This document shows, in pieces, positions 1-13,518 of a stretch of DNA of 64,000 nucleotides (position 1 is the stretch's first letter; each line of letters starts with the position of its first letter). Both the position numbers and the translations under genes were made by a program. The notes under the pieces are model-generated. The model had not been told where the DNA came from. It was given only the letters and a program-made list of their open reading frames with translations, and did not search any database. The DNA lies in assembly GCF_002374835.1 (NCBI RefSeq), contig NZ_NWVD01000006.1, forward strand, positions 118,381 to 182,380. The letters are read 5' to 3'. The stretch is from Sphingomonas ginsenosidimutans. Its GTDB lineage: Bacteria; Pseudomonadota; Alphaproteobacteria; Sphingomonadales; Sphingomonadaceae.

Positions 1-1
1 A

Positions 2-136
2 CTGCCCGAGGGCCGCTACGGCACGCCCGCCGGCGGCGCGCGCGGCGGTACGCGGCGCAGCGAGGGCGCCAAGCCGCCCCGCGTGCTCAAGCGGCGCGGG
101 CGGCCGGGCAACATCCACCATCAGGGGCGGAAATAG
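2..136 (+). CDS. C-terminal end of an unidentified protein (partial)
   Basis: An open frame enters from the left edge and ends at a TAG at 134-136, giving 44 residues. The tail is very basic and glycine-rich, with several Arg/Lys clusters and the ending GRPGNIHHQGRK. Basic tails like this occur on RNA-binding enzymes such as helicases and pseudouridine synthases, but nothing here identifies the family. The next gene starts 20 bp downstream on the same strand, so the two may be co-transcribed. Confidence 0.45.
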   Translation: MPEGRYGTPAGGARGGTRRSEGAKPPRVLKRRGRPGNIHHQGRK

Positions 137-156
137 CGTAGAAGGAATCGCAGGCG

Positions 157-462
157 ATGTCGGGGACGGTGGTGGCGGCAATGGTGGCGCGCGCGCGCAA
201 GCGCATCGAATGGCATTTCGTGTCGGCGGGCGCGACCCGCAAGGAAAGCGCGATCGCCTTCGAACGGCCGGCGGGGCGGCTGGAACGGCGCGTCTTCGAC
301 CGGATGGTGGCGTTCGGCGCGATCGAGAAGACCCCGGCGGGCACCTTCTGGCTGGTGGAAAAGCGGCTGGGCGATTTCCGCAAGGAATCGCTGGCGCGCG
401 TGCTGGGCATCCTGGCGGTGGCGGGTTTCGCCGCCGCGGGCGCGATGCTGATCGGGGGGTAG
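157..462 (+). CDS. Small hypothetical protein with a C-terminal membrane helix
   Basis: This gene encodes 101 residues from an ATG preceded by an AAGGA-type ribosome binding site. The first 75 residues are charged and soluble-looking (RKRIEWHF, ERPAGRLERRVFDRM). Residues 80-101 form one hydrophobic helix rich in Ala, Val and Gly with no charged tail, which suggests a C-terminally anchored inner-membrane protein. The helical basic/acidic part resembles a small winged-helix or regulator-like fold only loosely. I do not recognise the family. It follows the preceding partial gene closely and converges on metK across a palindromic repeat. Confidence 0.6.
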   Translation: MSGTVVAAMVARARKRIEWHFVSAGATRKESAIAFERPAGRLERRVFDRMVAFGAIEKTPAGTFWLVEKRLGDFRKESLARVLGILAVAGFAAAGAMLIGG

Positions 463-507
463 GGGGCTGATCGGGGGTAGGGGCGGGCCGTCGTCCGGAC
501 CGGGTTC

Positions 508-591
508 GTCACCCCAGCGCCGGCTGGGGTCTCCCCGTTGGGAAGCGCCACGCCGCCCCGGCAACAGACCCCGGCTTTCGCTGGGGTGACG
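508..591. repeat. Interspersed palindromic repeat pair
   Basis: Two copies of a short unit face each other. The left copy begins GTCACCCCAGCG and runs into CTGGGGTCTCCCC. The right copy is its inverse, ending in TTTCGCTGGGGTGACG. Each unit is itself a hairpin (CCCCAGC/GCTGGGG). The pair sits between the rightward gene at 157-462 and leftward metK, so it could form a bidirectional terminator. Related pairs occur at 4354-4478, 25080-25162 and 36318-36398. Confidence 0.8.
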
Positions 592-701
592 ATCATGGCT
601 AGGACGGGCTGACGGTAGCGGATTCCCACCCACCGCAAAAGAAAGGCCTCCCCCGACACCCGCCGGGAGAGGCCTCATCCGCTATCGGAACGACAGGCCG
701 A

Positions 702-1919
<1,218 letters not shown>

Positions 1920-1941
1920 GGGCGCTCCGGCAGGTGATAAC

Positions 1942-1963
1942 GATATAAAGATGCCTTTATGTC
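1942..1963 (-). promoter_or_regulatory. Palindromic operator upstream of metK, SahR-like
   Basis: The 45-bp gap between lnt and metK contains an AT-rich inverted repeat in very GC-rich surroundings. The half-sites on the plus strand are GATATAAAGAT and the inverse of GACATAAAGGC, which agree at 8 of 11 positions. The repeat ends 23 bp before the metK start codon. In Proteobacteria the ArsR-family regulator SahR controls SAM/SAH-cycle genes through ATAAAG-type palindromes. I infer a similar role here; the regulator gene is not in this window. Confidence 0.55.
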
Positions 1964-1964
1964 T

Positions 1965-3518
<1,554 letters not shown>

Positions 3519-3619
3519 CGGCGGGGGTGATGTCCTGATCGGGCGGCGCCGACAAGCCGGCGTCGCGGAAAGGTGTCGCAAGGGGTGACGTCCGCCTGGC
3601 GCAGGCGTATCACAACCGC

Positions 3620-4051
3620 ATGACACTGCGCCCGTTCCATCTCGCCTTTCCCGTCCACGATCTGGCCGCCGCGCGCGATTTCTACACGCGCGTGCTCGGC
3701 TGTACGGAAGGGCGGTCGAGCGACCAGTGGATCGACTTTGATTTCGGCGGGCACCAGATCGTCGCGCACCTCGATCCGGCGGCGCGCGCGGTGGCGGTGG
3801 AAAATGCCGTGGACGGCCATCACGTGCCGGTCCCGCATTTCGGCATCGTGCTGACGATGGACGACTGGCAGGCGCTGGCCGCGCGGGTGGAGGCGGCGGG
3901 CGTGCCGTTCGGCATCGCGCCCTATGTGCGGTTCAAGGGGTTGCCGGGCGAGCAGGCGACGATGTTCTTTCGCGATCCCAGCGGCAACGCGCTGGAGTTC
4001 AAGGCGTTCGCCGACGACGCGATGTTGTTCGAAACGGAGACCCGCCGATGA
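3620..4051 (+). CDS. VOC-family (glyoxalase/dioxygenase-like) protein
   Basis: This 143-residue protein has the vicinal-oxygen-chelate fold pattern. It opens with [26 protein letters not shown] and closes with [16 protein letters not shown], the metal-binding His and Glu positions of the family. Length fits a single-domain member, which usually dimerises and binds a divalent metal. The substrate cannot be read from the sequence. The stop codon overlaps the start of the next gene (ATGA at 4048-4051), so the two are translationally coupled. Confidence 0.85.
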   Translation: MTLRPFHLAFPVHDLAAARDFYTRVLGCTEGRSSDQWIDFDFGGHQIVAHLDPAARAVAVENAVDGHHVPVPHFGIVLTMDDWQALAARVEAAGVPFGIAPYVRFKGLPGEQATMFFRDPSGNALEFKAFADDAMLFETETRR

Positions 4052-4350
4052 GCCAGCCGATCGAAGTGGACCTGCCGCACCAGTTGGGCGTCGCGGCGGC
4101 GCGGCAGCGGATCGAGGGCGGGTTCGGCAAGCTGGCCGACTATGTCCCCGGCGGGCATGTCGCCGAACATCGCTGGGACGGCGACACGCTGCACTTCATC
4201 GTCGAGGGGATGGGCCAGCGGATCGCGGTCAGGCTGGAAGTCGCCGAACGCAACGTCCATGCGGTGTTCGACCTGCCCGGCTTCCTGGCGATGTTCGCCG
4301 AACCGCTGCGCCAGAAATTGCAGAAGGACGGGCCGAAGCTGCTGGAGTGA
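4048..4350 (+). CDS. Polyhydroxyalkanoic acid system family protein
   Basis: This 100-residue protein resembles the family annotated as polyhydroxyalkanoic acid system or granule-region proteins, with a typical opening [20 protein letters not shown] and a beta-rich centre around [20 protein letters not shown]. Members are small cytoplasmic proteins of unclear biochemistry, sometimes near PHA genes. There are no PHA synthesis genes in this window. It overlaps the VOC gene by 4 bp, and the transcript probably ends in the palindromic repeat array immediately downstream. Confidence 0.75.
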   Translation: MSQPIEVDLPHQLGVAAARQRIEGGFGKLADYVPGGHVAEHRWDGDTLHFIVEGMGQRIAVRLEVAERNVHAVFDLPGFLAMFAEPLRQKLQKDGPKLLE

Positions 4351-4353
4351 CCC

Positions 4354-4478
4354 GTCATCCCGGCGCAGGCCGGGATCTTCCGGTTGTCGGAGGGTCGTTC
4401 ACGTCGGAAAGACCCCAGCCTTCGCCGGGGTGACGGCGACCGAACGTCATCCCGGCGAAAGCTGGGATCTCCCCGTTG
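4354..4478. repeat. Interspersed palindromic repeat cluster (three units)
   Basis: The cluster starts 3 bp after a stop codon. It has a unit beginning GTCATCCCGGCGCAGGCCGG, an inverted unit with CCCAGCCTTCGCCGGGGTGA, and a third direct unit GTCATCCCGGCGAAAGCTGG that runs into GATCTCCCCGTTG. Each unit folds on itself. The cluster fills the junction between a rightward gene and the leftward gene at 4488-5816, as expected for a bidirectional terminator or a REP-like element. Confidence 0.8.
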
Positions 4479-4487
4479 CGACGCCCC

Positions 4488-5816
4488 CTATTTCTCAGCG
4501 CTCACCCGCCAGATCGCGTTGCCGACGTCGTCCGCCACCAGCAGCGCGCCCGTCTTGTCGGTGATGACCCCCACCGGGCGGCCATGCGCCTTGCCGTCGG
4601 CGTCGACGAAGCCGGTCAGCACGTCGACCGGCTTCGATCCCGCGACCGGCCAGCCGGCCGGCGTGAACGGCACGAACACCACCTTGTAGCCCGACAGCGG
4701 CGAGCGGTTCCACGATCCATGCTCGCCGATGAACGCGCCGCGCACGAAACGGTCGCCCAGCCTGGCGTCGGCGGCAAAGGTCAGCCCCAGCGCGGCGACG
4801 TGCGGACCGAGCGCATAGTCGGGGCGCTTCGAATATTGCTGGAGCTCGGGGTTCTTCGGCTCGACGCGGTTGTCGACATAGCCGCCCCAATAATACCACG
4901 GCCAGCCGAAATGGTCGCCCAGTTCCACCGCGGTCAGATAATCGGGGACCAGGTCCGACCCCAGCATGTCGCGCTCGTTCACCACCGTCCACAGCCGGTT
5001 GGTGCCGGGCACCAATGCCATGCCGTTGGGGTTGCGCAGCCCGGCGGCGAAGACGCGATAGGTCTTCTCCTTGGGCCATACCTGCAGGATCGCGGCACGG
5101 TTGCGTTCGGCGGCCAGCCCGTTCTCGGCGATGTTCGACGACGAGCCGACCGACACGTACAGCGTCCTGCCGTCCTCCGCCGGGATGACGTTGCGCGCCC
5201 AGTGGTTGCCGCCGCCGGGCAGCTTGACGACCAGTTCGGGCTTCGCGGTGATCTTCGTGGCGCCCTCGGTATAGGGCACGCGTACCAGCGCATCGGTGTT
5301 GGCGATGTACAGCTGCCCGTCCAGCAACGCCATGCCGAACGGCGAGTTCAGCCCGGTCATGAACGGCGTCTTCAGCTCCGCCACGCCGTCGCCGTCGGCA
5401 TCGCGCAGCAGCGTGATGCGGTTGGCGGACGGCACGCCCGCGCCGACCCGCCCCATCAGCACGCGCATCACCCAGCCGGTGATCCCGCCGCCCTTGCGCG
5501 GGGGCGAATTGGTCTCGGCGACCAGTACGTCGCCATTGGGCAGGCGGTACAGCCAGCGCGGATGGTCCAGCCCGGTCGCGAAGGCGGCGACGCGCAGCCC
5601 CGCGGCGGCGGTCGGGGTCTGCCCCTGTGCCCAGCCGATCGGCTTGGCGGTCTTCACCGTCGGGATCACCTGTTCGCGCGGCGCGGTGATGTCGGGCCGC
5701 GCCCCGGCGACCGCCGCTACGTCCTGCCGCGCCTTGTCCGGCCAGGCGAACCACGCGAAAACCGCGATCGCGATGACGAGGAGCAGGGCGAGCACCCGGA
5801 GGATGTGTTTGCGCAT
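4488..5816 (-). CDS. Sorbosone/glucose dehydrogenase-like beta-propeller protein
   Basis: The 442-residue product has an N-terminal membrane anchor (residues 7-26, hydrophobic after MRKHILR) and a six-bladed beta-propeller of the glucose/sorbosone dehydrogenase family. Family features include GLDHPRWLYRLPNGDVLVAE near residue 101, GLNSPFGMALLDGQLYIA near residue 165 and the motif GNHWARNVIP. Members with PQQ oxidise aldoses in the periplasm, but many relatives have no proven substrate, so the reaction is uncertain. The anchor places it on the periplasmic face of the inner membrane. The gene stands alone, with a 207-bp gap upstream in which I see no clear site. Confidence 0.82.
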   Translation of the reverse strand: MRKHILRVLALLLVIAIAVFAWFAWPDKARQDVAAVAGARPDITAPREQVIPTVKTAKPIGWAQGQTPTAAAGLRVAAFATGLDHPRWLYRLPNGDVLVAETNSPPRKGGGITGWVMRVLMGRVGAGVPSANRITLLRDADGDGVAELKTPFMTGLNSPFGMALLDGQLYIANTDALVRVPYTEGATKITAKPELVVKLPGGGNHWARNVIPAEDGRTLYVSVGSSSNIAENGLAAERNRAAILQVWPKEKTYRVFAAGLRNPNGMALVPGTNRLWTVVNERDMLGSDLVPDYLTAVELGDHFGWPWYYWGGYVDNRVEPKNPELQQYSKRPDYALGPHVAALGLTFAADARLGDRFVRGAFIGEHGSWNRSPLSGYKVVFVPFTPAGWPVAGSKPVDVLTGFVDADGKAHGRPVGVITDKTGALLVADDVGNAIWRVSAEK

Positions 5817-6023
5817 GGCGCAGGTCTACCGCGTCGCCGGGGCGGGGGCCATCCCCCCTCCCGACAATCGCTGTGCCGGGTCGCGGTAACGCCATCCGCT
5901 ACCGGCTGCCGACGATGGGCAAATCCGGTCCGCGTGCGCCGCGCATGACGCCTTTCGCGATGGGCTGGGACAATGCCGCGGTTACCGTGCCCCACCGGAT
6001 GGCGGTTCCCGAGCAATGGATGA

Positions 6024-6851
6024 TTAATCGGGAGGGTTGCGCGCGCGCACCAACCAGCAAGCGCAATCGAAAGATGCCGCGCCATCGGTCACGAACCCGG
6101 CGAACGCTTCGTCAAGCGCGACCTCGACCGTGGCACGCAGCCCTTCTTCAAGGTCGGGAAGCGTCATGCCGACCCGCCCCATGCGCCGGACGTAGGTCGA
6201 AAGATCGCCGGCCGGCAAGCGGCACGGCACGTCGATCGGGCTGATGTCGATGGCATCCCATCCAGCGTCGCGAAGGATGTTCTCGACGCGCGCCGCATCC
6301 GCGAAGGCAAACTGACCCGGCGCATCGGAATCGGCCGGGGCTGTCCATCCGAGTAGCGGTGCCGCCGCCAACTCTCCTGCCATCATGAAGGGGTTCTCGG
6401 ACCGGCTTCGCCAAACGACGCCGGTCAGCGTTCCGGCGGGACGGATGGCGCCCCGGATATTGGCAAAAGCGCTTGTGGGATCGTCGAAAAACATGACTCC
6501 AAAGCGGGAGATCACGGCGTCGAACGTATGCGGGGCAAAGTGATGCCGTTGCGCGTCGCCCTCCAGGAATTGCGCATTGGCCAGTCCCTCCGCTTCCGCC
6601 CTCCGCCGCGCCACGTTCAGCAGGGGGAGGGAAACATCGATCCCCGTGCAGCGACCCGCCCCGCGTCGCCGGGCGAACGCCAGCGTCGTCGCGCCCGTGC
6701 CGCAGCCGATATCCAGAACATCTCTGATCCGATCGGTCAGGGTGGCATCGATGATGATCTCCCCGAATGGAAGGAACAGGCGATCCAGGAGCGGCTGGAG
6801 ATCCGCCCATGCGTGACCGCGCCGCGCGTTCCACACAGGCTCCTTATTCAC
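6024..6851 (-). CDS. Class I SAM-dependent methyltransferase
   Basis: The product has a Rossmann-type methyltransferase core. Motif I is DVLDIGCGTGATTLAFA, followed by CTGIDVSLPLL and FDAVISRFGVMFFDD. The substrate is unknown. I place the start at the GTG at 6851 (275 residues). It has a GGAG site 7 nt upstream, and the product then begins VNKEPVWNARRGHAWADLQ. The upstream in-frame ATG at 6902 overlaps the -10 hexamer of the divergent promoter and would be untranscribed. The gene is divergent from a MerR regulator that probably controls it. Confidence 0.85.
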   Translation of the reverse strand: MNKEPVWNARRGHAWADLQPLLDRLFLPFGEIIIDATLTDRIRDVLDIGCGTGATTLAFARRRGAGRCTGIDVSLPLLNVARRRAEAEGLANAQFLEGDAQRHHFAPHTFDAVISRFGVMFFDDPTSAFANIRGAIRPAGTLTGVVWRSRSENPFMMAGELAAAPLLGWTAPADSDAPGQFAFADAARVENILRDAGWDAIDISPIDVPCRLPAGDLSTYVRRMGRVGMTLPDLEEGLRATVEVALDEAFAGFVTDGAASFDCACWLVRARNPPD

Positions 6852-6897
6852 CTTGCCGCTCCATCGCCGATCCTTGTGGACAGATGTGATTCGCGCC

Positions 6898-6928
6898 ATC
6901 ATGCCACCTCAAGTCAACTTGAGGTCAA
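6898..6928 (-). promoter_or_regulatory. MerR-type promoter with long spacer and operator
   Basis: Reading the minus strand, a -35 hexamer TTGACC (6928-6923) and a -10 hexamer CATGAT (6903-6898) are separated by exactly 19 bp, the overlong spacer typical of MerR-activated promoters. Inside the spacer and touching the -35 is a near-perfect palindrome at 6906-6925 with arms ACCTCAAGT and ACTTGAGGT around CA, close to the classical SoxR/MerR-family operator. It drives the methyltransferase and probably also autoregulates the MerR gene, whose GAGG ribosome binding site overlaps the operator. Confidence 0.8.
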
Positions 6929-6930
6929 GC

Positions 6931-7350
6931 ATGTCGTTGATCGATATCGTCGAGGTCTGTCGTCGTACCGGCCTGAAGGCGTCGACATTGCGATATTACG
7001 AGGAGGTCGGGCTGATCGAGTCGCTTGGTCGGCGTGGTCTGCGCAGGCTCTTCGCTCCCGATGTCACGGATCGGCTGTCGGTGATCGCCCTGGGCCGCGC
7101 GGCGGGCTTGTCGCTGGCGGAGATCGGCGGGATGGTCGGAGCGGATGGCACCATCACGGTCGATCGCGCCCTGCTCGTCAAGAAAGCGGACGGAATCGAT
7201 CAAACGATCAAGCGGTTGAAAGCGGTGCGCGATGGCTTGCGGCACGCGGCAGCCTGTCCTGCCGCCCAGCATGACGCTTGCCCCACTTTCCAGCGTCTTC
7301 GGACGGTCGCACTCGGCCGCATACGCCATGCGACATCCCGGCCGACCTGA
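6931..7350 (+). CDS. MerR-family transcriptional regulator
   Basis: This 139-residue regulator begins MSLIDIVEVCRRTGLKASTL and continues RYYEEVGLIESLGRRGLRRLF, the winged helix-turn-helix of the MerR family. A dimerisation helix follows around residues 80-110. The C-terminal segment has ACPAAQHDACPTFQRL, a Cys-containing effector tail seen in a MerR subgroup. It lacks the four-cysteine cluster of SoxR although its presumed operator resembles the SoxR site. The ATG at 6931 follows GAGG at a 6-nt distance. It is divergent from the methyltransferase gene and sits next to its presumed binding site. Confidence 0.9.
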   Translation: MSLIDIVEVCRRTGLKASTLRYYEEVGLIESLGRRGLRRLFAPDVTDRLSVIALGRAAGLSLAEIGGMVGADGTITVDRALLVKKADGIDQTIKRLKAVRDGLRHAAACPAAQHDACPTFQRLRTVALGRIRHATSRPT

Positions 7351-7531
7351 TGTTGTCGATAGGCCCGAACACGAGCCTCCATCGGGATGGCGATGGCGCA
7401 CGGAATGCGGGGCGTCATCGCAGCGGGCCGTTTTTTCCGAAACCCGTTCGCAGATGGATTGTCCTCGAATGTCGACCGGAGATGAGGGATCGTGTCGAGC
7501 GGGGCGAGGTCCTCCCGCGGAGCAACATGCA

Positions 7532-8338
7532 ATGAAGACCGGTTTCGTCCGCCCGGCATCGGATCTGATCGAGGTCGTGGCCGGCTTTCGCCAGCGCGTC
7601 TCGCTATCGTCTGCGCCACCGTTGACCCTGGCGCTTCCCGCACGCCCCGAGCTGTTCGTCGAATTCTATTTCGGCAATCCCTATCGGACCCGATCCGGTC
7701 ATGCTCCGTCCACCGTGCTTGTCGGCCCCACGACGCGCTATCATACGGACATCGAGATCGCCGGGACGATCGATACCTTTACGATCAAGTTCCAGCCCAG
7801 CGGAGTGCACCGGCTTTTCGGTCTGCCGGGGCCGCTCCTGGTCGATATGGCGGAAGAGGCCGGCGCCGTTGAGGCGGGATTTCGCGACTTGCGCGAACGG
7901 TTGCAGGTTACGCCGCATTTCCCCCGCCGTATCGACATCGCGCAGGCTTGGCTGCGCACACGGATGCTGTCCGCGCGATCCCCGGATGTGATCGACCGGG
8001 CGGCCCGACTGATTCGACGATCGGCGGGATGCGTTCGTCTCGACCACTTGGCGGCACAATGCGCGATCGACCCGCGCAGCTTCCGCCGCCGGTTTGTCGA
8101 GGCGGTCGGCGTGTCCCCCAAGCTGTACAGCCGTATCTCCCGCTTCCATGCGGCGCTGGAGCTGAAGGGGCAACAGCCGACGCTGACGTGGACGCATGTA
8201 TCGCAGCGGTTCGGCTATTTCGATCAGTCGCATCTGTTGCGCGACATGTCCGCCTTTGCCGACGGCATGGCGGTTCCCGGTCGATACCGGTCAAGAGACA
8301 CGGATGCCGCTGCCGATATTTCCTATTCCGGCCGCTAG
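7532..8338 (+). CDS. AraC-family transcriptional regulator
   Basis: This 268-residue protein has an N-terminal beta-rich sensor region, including FYFGNPYRTR and FTIKFQPSGVHRLFGLP, typical of AraC members with a DUF6597-like domain. The C-terminal double helix-turn-helix spans about residues 150-250, including LDHLAAQCAIDPRSFRRRF and VSQRFGYFDQSHLLRDM. The ATG at 7532 has a GGAG about 9 nt upstream. The effector is unknown. The short NTF2-like gene 50 bp downstream is on the same strand and may be its target or partner. The 181 bp upstream holds no other gene that I can see. Confidence 0.88.
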   Translation: MKTGFVRPASDLIEVVAGFRQRVSLSSAPPLTLALPARPELFVEFYFGNPYRTRSGHAPSTVLVGPTTRYHTDIEIAGTIDTFTIKFQPSGVHRLFGLPGPLLVDMAEEAGAVEAGFRDLRERLQVTPHFPRRIDIAQAWLRTRMLSARSPDVIDRAARLIRRSAGCVRLDHLAAQCAIDPRSFRRRFVEAVGVSPKLYSRISRFHAALELKGQQPTLTWTHVSQRFGYFDQSHLLRDMSAFADGMAVPGRYRSRDTDAAADISYSGR

Positions 8339-8388
8339 GCCGGTGTCATCCCTCTCCACGGCCGTCCCGCCGCATGGAGACCCGATCG

Positions 8389-8841
8389 ATGCCCTCACCG
8401 TCCGCCACACCCGCCGATATCGTCGCATGGCTGGAGGCCCATTGCCGGGCGTGGAACGAGGATGACGTGCCCGGAATGTTCGCCACCGCCGCGCCGGATC
8501 TCCACTGGGTCAATGTGGTCGGCATGCACTGGCACGGGCGGGACGCATCGATCGCAGCGCATGTCGCCTTTTTTCGCCAGATGTTCGCGGGGGTGCCTTT
8601 GACGCTCGCGGCGATCGAAAGCGTGACGGCCGTCGATGTGAATGTGCGGGTCGTCGTCGTGCGATGGCAGGTCGGCGATTATGTCGTGCCGACCGGAGAG
8701 GTCATTGCCGGGGAGGAAAACCGTATGAGCCTGGTCTTCTCCGGTTCGGACGACGCGCTGCGGTTGCGGCACGTCGCCAATGTCCGCATCGATCCGATCG
8801 CCGCCCGGCACGACCCGGTGCACTCGATGAATGCGGGGTAA
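8389..8841 (+). CDS. NTF2-like (SnoaL/SgcJ-type) protein
   Basis: The 150-residue product has the cone-shaped NTF2-like pattern: an N-terminal helix pair (IVAWLEAHCRAWNEDDVPGM), then strands with HWVNVVGMHWHGRDAS, a helix AHVAFFRQMFAG and the closing beta sheet. Members can be small enzymes or ligand-binding proteins, so no function follows. The ATG at 8389 is chosen over one at 8374 because GGAGA lies 8 nt upstream of it. It follows the AraC gene on the same strand. Confidence 0.75.
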   Translation: MPSPSATPADIVAWLEAHCRAWNEDDVPGMFATAAPDLHWVNVVGMHWHGRDASIAAHVAFFRQMFAGVPLTLAAIESVTAVDVNVRVVVVRWQVGDYVVPTGEVIAGEENRMSLVFSGSDDALRLRHVANVRIDPIAARHDPVHSMNAG

Positions 8842-8995
8842 ACCGCCATGCAGCGGGATACGGATTGGCGTCGCCCGCGCCCCATTCACCTTGGATCGTG
8901 ACCCGCCTTCTGGTGTGGCGCAACGGGGTAGCGTCGGGGGGCCACGAAGGGCGCCATTCCCGGTACGCGCACGGCGCCCGCACCGCAAAGGAAAC

Positions 8996-9029
8996 GCGCT
9001 GCCGCCCCCGTTTCGGGTGGCGACAGCGC
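8996..9029 (+). terminator. Hairpin downstream of the NTF2-like gene
   Basis: A strong GC-rich stem is formed by GCGCTG with CAGCGC, CGCC with GGCG and CCCG with CGGG around a TTT loop. There is no T-run, so it may be a stabilising or Rho-assisted structure rather than a classical terminator. It lies in the 359-bp convergent gap before katG, where I see no gene. Confidence 0.5.
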
Positions 9030-9143
9030 GTGAGGGGTCGGGGAAGGCCGCCGGCGTGGGGGGCACGCCGACGACCCCCGGCCGGACAGCGTTCGGGCGA
9101 CCCGAAGGGCTTGCCTGGCCGGTCAGCGAGGGAGGAACAGGCC

Positions 9144-9160
9144 GCCGACGCGGCGTCGGC
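9144..9160 (-). terminator. Hairpin downstream of katG
   Basis: A perfect 7-bp stem (GCCGACG/CGTCGGC, 3-nt loop) is flanked by pairing GGGAG and CTCCC sequences. It begins about 40 bp beyond the katG stop codon in the katG direction. This fits a transcription end signal, although no T-run is present. Confidence 0.5.
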
Positions 9161-9200
9161 CTATCCCTCCCAATTCGTCAATGACTTGCTAGCCGATCGA

Positions 9201-11522
<2,322 letters not shown>

Positions 11523-11584
11523 CTAGATCAGACCCACTGATCGGGAAAATGCGAATTACTGGATGGTATGATCGACAGGAGCGA

Positions 11585-12496
<912 letters not shown>

Positions 12497-12506
12497 CGCC
12501 GTTCGT

Positions 12507-13019
12507 TCAGTCCTCGCGTATCTGATAGGGGTCGGCGATGCCCAGACCGGCCAGCGCGGCGCGCTCGATCTCCTCCATCGCATCCCCCTCGTCGTCGGTC
12601 AGGTGGTCATAGCCTAGCAGATGCAGCGTGCCATGCACCATCAGATGCGTCAGGTGACGGTCGACCGGGATGCCGCGCTCCGCCGCCTCCGCCGCGCACA
12701 CCCCGTGAGCCATCACGATATCGCCCAGCAACACCTCGCCATCGTCCGAATTCTGCGTGACGGTGGCGATCAGGTCGGGCTGGACCATCGGGAAGGACAG
12801 GACGTTGGTCGGCTTGTCCTTGTCGCGATACTGGCGGTTGAGCGCATGGACCTCGTCGTCGCCGGTCAGCCGCACGCTGATCTCGACATGCGCGCGCGCG
12901 GTCAGCAGCGCGCCGTGCGGCGTCTGCGCGACCGCGGCACGCGCGGCGGCGGCGGCGATCTCCTCCCACGCGGCATCGGCGGGCCACGGATCCTCGCGGG
13001 TCAGTTCGATGTGGATCAT
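12507..13019 (-). CDS. ybeY: Endoribonuclease YbeY (16S rRNA maturation)
   Basis: YbeY is a zinc-dependent RNase needed for 16S rRNA 3'-end processing and ribosome quality control. The 170-residue product contains the metal-binding signature HLMVHGTLHLLGYDH near residue 124 and the strand/helix NRQYRDKDKPTNVLSFP near residue 61. Its ATG overlaps the stop codon of the vapC remnant upstream (ATGA at 13019-13016). It belongs to the conserved miaB-phoH-ybeY-corC set. Confidence 0.95.
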   Translation of the reverse strand: MIHIELTREDPWPADAAWEEIAAAAARAAVAQTPHGALLTARAHVEISVRLTGDDEVHALNRQYRDKDKPTNVLSFPMVQPDLIATVTQNSDDGEVLLGDIVMAHGVCAAEAAERGIPVDRHLTHLMVHGTLHLLGYDHLTDDEGDAMEEIERAALAGLGIADPYQIRED

Positions 13020-13233
13020 TCGAGCGTGGCGTCCTTCAGGTCGGTGAGGGTGAAATCCTCGCCCTTGAACAATATCGTGTCGGCATGCCGGCGCGTGGAC
13101 GCATAAGCGAAGCAGTCGCCCACGTTGAGTGCGGCGGGATGCACACCCTTGCCGTAGCGCGCGTGCGCGTCGATCGCCTCCGCGGCATCGCGATCATCGC
13201 CACGATCGCGGAAGCGTCGATGAAGACCGTCAC
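13016..13233 (-). pseudogene. vapC toxin remnant (PIN domain), internally deleted and frameshifted
   Basis: The N-terminal frame begins with GTG at 13233, overlapping the antitoxin stop, and reads VTVFIDASAIVAMIA, the first strand and catalytic Asp of a PIN-domain toxin. A second frame then gives DAHARYGKGVHPAALNVGDC and continues to LFKGEDFTLTDLKDATLE, the normal C-terminal third of VapC with its late acidic residues. VapC proteins are about 130-140 residues long. Here about 60 middle residues are missing and the two parts are out of frame. The toxin is therefore probably dead while its antitoxin is intact. Confidence 0.75.
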
Positions 13234-13517
13234 TCGTCGTCGAGCGAATCGTGGAAGTGCTTGTCGGCCGCCAGCCCCGACGGCAACGGTAGCGGATGCT
13301 CGTTCCAGCAACGCCGCAACCATTCAGGCGCCGGACTGGCGAGCGAATGTCGGTGGGCGTGATCGCGGATCGCCAGTGCGACGATCTCCTGCATCGCCGT
13401 ACCGCGTTCGTCCGCCAGCTGCGCGATCGCCCGCACGGTTTCCTCGTCGTCGATCAGCAACGGCGCCGACAGCGCCTGGCGTTCGGCGCGGGTCAGGTGC
13501 GGGTTGGGTGCGTTCAT
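13230..13517 (-). CDS. VapB-like antitoxin
   Basis: This 95-residue gene precedes the vapC remnant with a 4-bp overlap (GTGA), the usual antitoxin-toxin arrangement. The middle section ETVRAIAQLADERGTAMQEI resembles the helical DNA-binding part of PSK/VapB-type antitoxins. The tail PEWLRRCWNEHPLPLPSGLA resembles toxin-binding tails. A GGAGG site is 7 nt before the ATG at 13517, and only 1 bp separates it from the phoH stop. The pair looks inserted into the phoH-ybeY junction. Confidence 0.75.
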   Translation of the reverse strand: MNAPNPHLTRAERQALSAPLLIDDEETVRAIAQLADERGTAMQEIVALAIRDHAHRHSLASPAPEWLRRCWNEHPLPLPSGLAADKHFHDSLDDE

Positions 13518-13518
13518 T

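Noticed and set aside
1920..1964. SAM riboswitch before metK
   Set aside because: Only 45 bp separate lnt and metK, too short for the known alphaproteobacterial SAM classes plus a leader; the palindrome suggests protein binding instead.
6931..7350. SoxR identity for the MerR regulator
   Set aside because: The operator fits SoxR, but the cysteine cluster of SoxR is absent.
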